Positions 61,429-64,000 of a stretch of 64,000 bases of DNA are shown in pieces. A program made the position numbers and the translations under genes. The stretch is taken from positions 5,766,001 through 5,830,000 of the forward strand of contig NZ_CP033966.1 in assembly GCF_003854895.1 (NCBI RefSeq), read 5' to 3'. The DNA comes from Pigmentiphaga sp. H8. GTDB taxonomy: Bacteria; Pseudomonadota; Gammaproteobacteria; Burkholderiales; Burkholderiaceae_B. Every line of letters begins with the position of its first letter. Position 1 is the first letter of the stretch. The notes below the pieces were generated by a model, which was not told the origin of the DNA, ran no database searches, and saw only the letters and a list, made by a program, of their open reading frames with translations.

Positions 61429-61447
61429 GATTCTGCTACACAGAATC
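61429..61447. promoter_or_regulatory. IclR-type operator between iclR and the Bug gene
   Basis: GATTCTG-CTACA-CAGAATC, a perfect 7-bp inverted repeat with a five-base centre, 16 bases before the iclR start and 73 bases before the Bug start. It matches the site at 60496-60514 except for one centre base and the outermost arm bases. Confidence 0.75.
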
Positions 61448-61519
61448 AACTTCTATTTTTTGTTGACACGCCTATTGCGCGAATTCATCATCGTTTCACC
61501 ACGCCATCCAGAGGCCGCG

Positions 61520-62488
61520 ATGAAAATCCTGAAAATCTCTGCCCATGCCCTGTCTGCCTTCCTCTTCTGTACGGGCGCGCATGCGCAGGGCGAAGCTTAT
61601 CCGAACCATCCGATCCGCTTCATCGTGCCCTATGCGCCCGGCGCCGGTTCCGACACCTTCGCCAGATTGATCGCCGACAAACTGGGCAAGCGCCTGGGCC
61701 AGACCGTCTTCGTCGACAACCGCCCCGGCAGTTCGGGCAACATCGGGGCCGATGCCGTCTTTCGCGCGGCTCCCGATGGCTATACGCTGCTCTTCACCGC
61801 GCCCGGACCGCTGGTGACCAGCCAGGCCCTGTATTCGAAGCTCACGTTCGTGCCGGACGAATTCGTTCCGATATCGGTCATCGCCACGAGTCCGAGCACG
61901 CTGGTGGCCAATCCCAAATCCGGGCTCAAGAACCTGCAGGACTTGCTGACGGCCGCCCGAGCAAGGCCGGACAAGCTCAACTATTCGTCAGGCGGCACCG
62001 GCTCCACCCCGCACCTGGCCGCGGAAATGTTCAAGCAGCTGGCCAAGGTCAAGATCTTCCAGATTCCCTATTCCGGCAGCGGTCCGGCACTCGCGGCGGT
62101 GGTCTCGGGCGAAACCGACATTGCCTTCGTGGATCTCGGCTCGGTGCTGCCCTTTGTACGCAAGGGCCAGCTGATCGCGCTCGGCGTTGGCAGCGAGTCG
62201 CGTAAAGCCGGGCTGCCGGACGTGCCCGCGATCGGCGAAGTCATTCCGGGATTCGTGTCGATGACCTGGTTCGGCATGGCGGCTCCGCCCAAGACGCCCG
62301 AACACATCGTCAACAAGCTGTCCGCGGTGGTCAACGAGATTCTGAAGGAACCCGACACGATGACGCGGCTGTCGCAGATGAATGCGGACCCGATCGGCGG
62401 AACGCCGGCCGACATGGCGAAGTTCATCAAGCAGGAGCGCGAGCGCTGGAGCACCGTCATCCGGAATACCGGCACCAAGCTCGACTGA
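61520..62488 (+). CDS. Bug/TctC-family periplasmic solute-binding protein
   Basis: A 322-residue Bug protein with a signal peptide cleaved near AHA|QGE (about 22). The ligand loop is VPYAPGAGSDTFAR, with Gly-Ala-Gly and Ser-Asp. GAGG precedes the ATG. It is divergent from iclR with the operator between them, and is followed by an alpha/beta hydrolase 24 bases later, so a regulated import and hydrolysis unit is likely. Confidence 0.9.
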   Translation: MKILKISAHALSAFLFCTGAHAQGEAYPNHPIRFIVPYAPGAGSDTFARLIADKLGKRLGQTVFVDNRPGSSGNIGADAVFRAAPDGYTLLFTAPGPLVTSQALYSKLTFVPDEFVPISVIATSPSTLVANPKSGLKNLQDLLTAARARPDKLNYSSGGTGSTPHLAAEMFKQLAKVKIFQIPYSGSGPALAAVVSGETDIAFVDLGSVLPFVRKGQLIALGVGSESRKAGLPDVPAIGEVIPGFVSMTWFGMAAPPKTPEHIVNKLSAVVNEILKEPDTMTRLSQMNADPIGGTPADMAKFIKQERERWSTVIRNTGTKLD

Positions 62489-62512
62489 ACCCCGTCCACG
62501 CGCAGGCCCCGC

Positions 62513-63295
62513 ATGCCATACAGCATCCGCAACGGCGTCAGCATCCACTACGAAGTCTCCGGCGAGGGCCCGCCCATGGTCCTCATCCACGCCAACCCTT
62601 TCGACCGCCGGTTCTGGCTCTACCAGGTGGCGCACTTCTCCACCTGGTTCAAGGTCGTCTCGATCGACATCCGGGGCTATGGGCGGTCGGACAAGCCGGC
62701 GGGCGAATTCTCCATCCTCGACATGGCCGAAGACGTGCTGGGCGTGTGCCAGGACCTGGAGATCGATCAGGCCGTGCTGATGGGTGCCAGCGTGGGATCG
62801 GGCATCGCGCTGATGCTCGGCCTCGAGCGGCCCGAGTTGTTCCGGGCCATGGTGCTGGTCGGCGGCGGCAGCGGCGGCATGAACTTCGATCGCCGTATCC
62901 ACGGCTACGGCGACCTGGGCGTGGCCCGCTACCATCGCGAGCACCTGCACGACCTGGTCGCTCCGCAGTTCGCCAGCTCCAGGCTCGGCGCCTATCTGCT
63001 GGACAGGTTTGCCGAAGTGGGCCCGTCCCTGTCCGGGGCGGCCATCGCGCAGATCTTCCGGGCGCGGGCGGCATTGGACATGAGCGCCCGCCTGCCATCG
63101 CTGGCCGTCCCCACCCTGGTGGTCAATGGCGAATTCGACATCTCGCTCGAAGACGGGCGCAGAACCGCCGGCCTCATACCCAATGCCGTCCACCGCATCC
63201 TGCCCGGAACGGGACACGCATGCTGCATCGAGGACCCGGCGGGGTTCGACGAGATCGTTGTTGCCTTCCTTCGAGCCAGGCACTTGCTGGCATAG
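62513..63295 (+). CDS. alpha/beta hydrolase
   Basis: A 260-residue hydrolase resembling 3-oxoadipate enol-lactonase or related small enzymes. It has VLIHANPFDRRFW (oxyanion region), DIRGYGRSDKP, the elbow GASVGSG with the nucleophile Ser, VNGEFDI with the acid and GTGHACCIEDP with the His. The elbow GASVG is a common enol-lactonase form. It is probably cotranscribed with the Bug gene before it. The specific ester or lactone is unknown. Confidence 0.85.
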   Translation: MPYSIRNGVSIHYEVSGEGPPMVLIHANPFDRRFWLYQVAHFSTWFKVVSIDIRGYGRSDKPAGEFSILDMAEDVLGVCQDLEIDQAVLMGASVGSGIALMLGLERPELFRAMVLVGGGSGGMNFDRRIHGYGDLGVARYHREHLHDLVAPQFASSRLGAYLLDRFAEVGPSLSGAAIAQIFRARAALDMSARLPSLAVPTLVVNGEFDISLEDGRRTAGLIPNAVHRILPGTGHACCIEDPAGFDEIVVAFLRARHLLA

Positions 63296-63330
63296 CGCTG
63301 CCGCGCCGCCAGCCGTGCTCGCGCGGCGAA

Positions 63331-64000
63331 TCAGCCACCTGCCCCGCGCCCGGGCAATGCCGGGGCCGGCCTGAGATCCGCCAGCAGCCCGGCAACCCGG
63401 ATGGCATCGTAGTCCGCCCCTTCCGCCGCGACGACCTGCATGCCCAGGGGCAGGCCTTGGCGCGACAGTCCCAATGGCGCGGCCGTGGCCGGCAGGTAGC
63501 ACATGCCGATCAATCCCGGCCAGAACTCCTGGTCGTAGTAGTCGACGAGCCGTCCGTCCACCTCGAGTTGCCGGGTTTCCGGCGTACCGCTCCGGTAGAT
63601 GGGAAAAGGATCGCGCAGCGTGGCCGGACAGATGAGGATGTCCCATTCCTCGAAGAACCGGGACCATGCCGCCCGCAGCCGATTGCGCCATTCGTCGTGC
63701 AGGGACCATTCGCGATGCGTCATCAGCGCGGCCTTCGCGTGCCGGTAGGCCACCGGATGGCCGCCCGGCCCCGCTTCCACGGCTCGGACATGCTCGGACC
63801 ACTTGTCGGCGGACTTGCCGGTCGCCACCGCGGCGACGCGCAAGGCGCCGTAGACCTCGCGCGCCTTGGCCGTATCGAAGAAGGGCTGGAATAGCGTCAC
63901 CGACTTGCAGGCCGGGGCCAGGTCATCGGCCAGCGCCGCAAGCTGGCTCGTAATCTCTTCGCTCGTCCTGACGGCCGGATCGCCGCACCATACGGCCACG
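63331..64000 (-). CDS. amidase-family protein, C-terminal part
   Basis: C-terminal 223 residues of an amidase-signature enzyme; the catalytic Ser-Ser-Lys region lies beyond the window edge. Visible are EEWDILICPATLRDPFPIY and GMCYLPATAAPLGLSRQGLPLGMQVVA (residues about 165-190 of the fragment), the usual C-terminal landmarks. The frame is open at base 64000, so no start is given. It converges on the alpha/beta hydrolase and may or may not belong to the Rieske cluster. Confidence 0.85.
   Translation of the reverse strand, partial: VAVWCGDPAVRTSEEITSQLAALADDLAPACKSVTLFQPFFDTAKAREVYGALRVAAVATGKSADKWSEHVRAVEAGPGGHPVAYRHAKAALMTHREWSLHDEWRNRLRAAWSRFFEEWDILICPATLRDPFPIYRSGTPETRQLEVDGRLVDYYDQEFWPGLIGMCYLPATAAPLGLSRQGLPLGMQVVAAEGADYDAIRVAGLLADLRPAPALPGRGAGG

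Noticed and set aside
1..64000. CRISPR array, prophage, integrase, rRNA or origin of replication
   Set aside because: No spaced direct repeats, phage genes or rRNA were recognised; a lone DnaA box is not enough for an origin.

Overview
The window is GC-rich DNA from a betaproteobacterium of the Alcaligenaceae, most like Bordetella or Achromobacter. The reasons are the very high GC coding, the cbb3 oxidase order ccoI-S-N-O-Q-P-G, and eight separate periplasmic binding proteins of the Bug/TctC family, none with membrane partners beside it. That expansion is characteristic of Bordetella and its relatives. The species cannot be fixed from the window. No rRNA, CRISPR array, prophage or insertion sequence was seen; there is one tRNA.

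Layout. 1-7173: a complete cbb3 cytochrome oxidase locus on the minus strand (ccoG cut by the window edge), with FNR/Anr-type boxes ahead of ccoN and ccoI. 7184-9673: a Cys-cluster protein, a lipoprotein, a monoacylglycerol-lipase-like hydrolase and rnk. 9758-12825: a cobalamin riboswitch with btuB and a btuF-like gene. 12901-14188: tRNA-Arg(CCG) and a di-haem cytochrome c5 gene that carries an apparent one-base frameshift. 14204-18554: a CoA-transferase, two Bug proteins and a GntR regulator. 18669-27666: a prolyl-tRNA editing homologue, then a minus-strand catabolic operon of seven genes (hyuA, hyuB, dienelactone hydrolase, fused LigB-LigA ring-cleavage dioxygenase, alpha/beta hydrolase, RidA, GntR) behind a large palindromic operator. 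27729-33636: rep, priA and hemE, with an AT-rich non-coding island holding a consensus DnaA box. 33683-35859: mdtI and mdtJ spermidine-exporter genes with a long leader that contains two candidate short genes, and a divergent LysR gene.

35876-46609: a Fis-type regulator, an acylase-RidA-Bug operon opposite an AraC gene, then a LysR-Bug-lipoprotein-Bug cluster. 46746-51310: a small secreted protein and a homogentisate cluster (FAH-family hydrolase, hmgA, Bug, IclR). 51329-57551: an MscS channel, a LysR/LigB-like dioxygenase/Bug cluster, and an MFS/TetR pair with two operators. 57559-64000: a Rieske dioxygenase alpha and beta pair with a 2-hydroxyacid dehydrogenase, an IclR regulator, a Bug protein, an alpha/beta hydrolase and the end of an amidase gene.

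How the parts fit: after the housekeeping genes, most of the window is a series of small catabolic modules built on one plan: regulator, solute-binding protein, and a few ring-cleaving, hydrolytic or CoA-transfer enzymes. Several modules have visible operators, so regulator-target pairs can be proposed from sequence: IclR at 60655-61413 with ATTCTG-N5-CAGAAT sites, TetR with CAGAC-N2-GTCTG sites, and GntR regulators with sites containing GTATAG. The least familiar modules are the hyuAB plus ring-cleavage operon and the leader of mdtJI.
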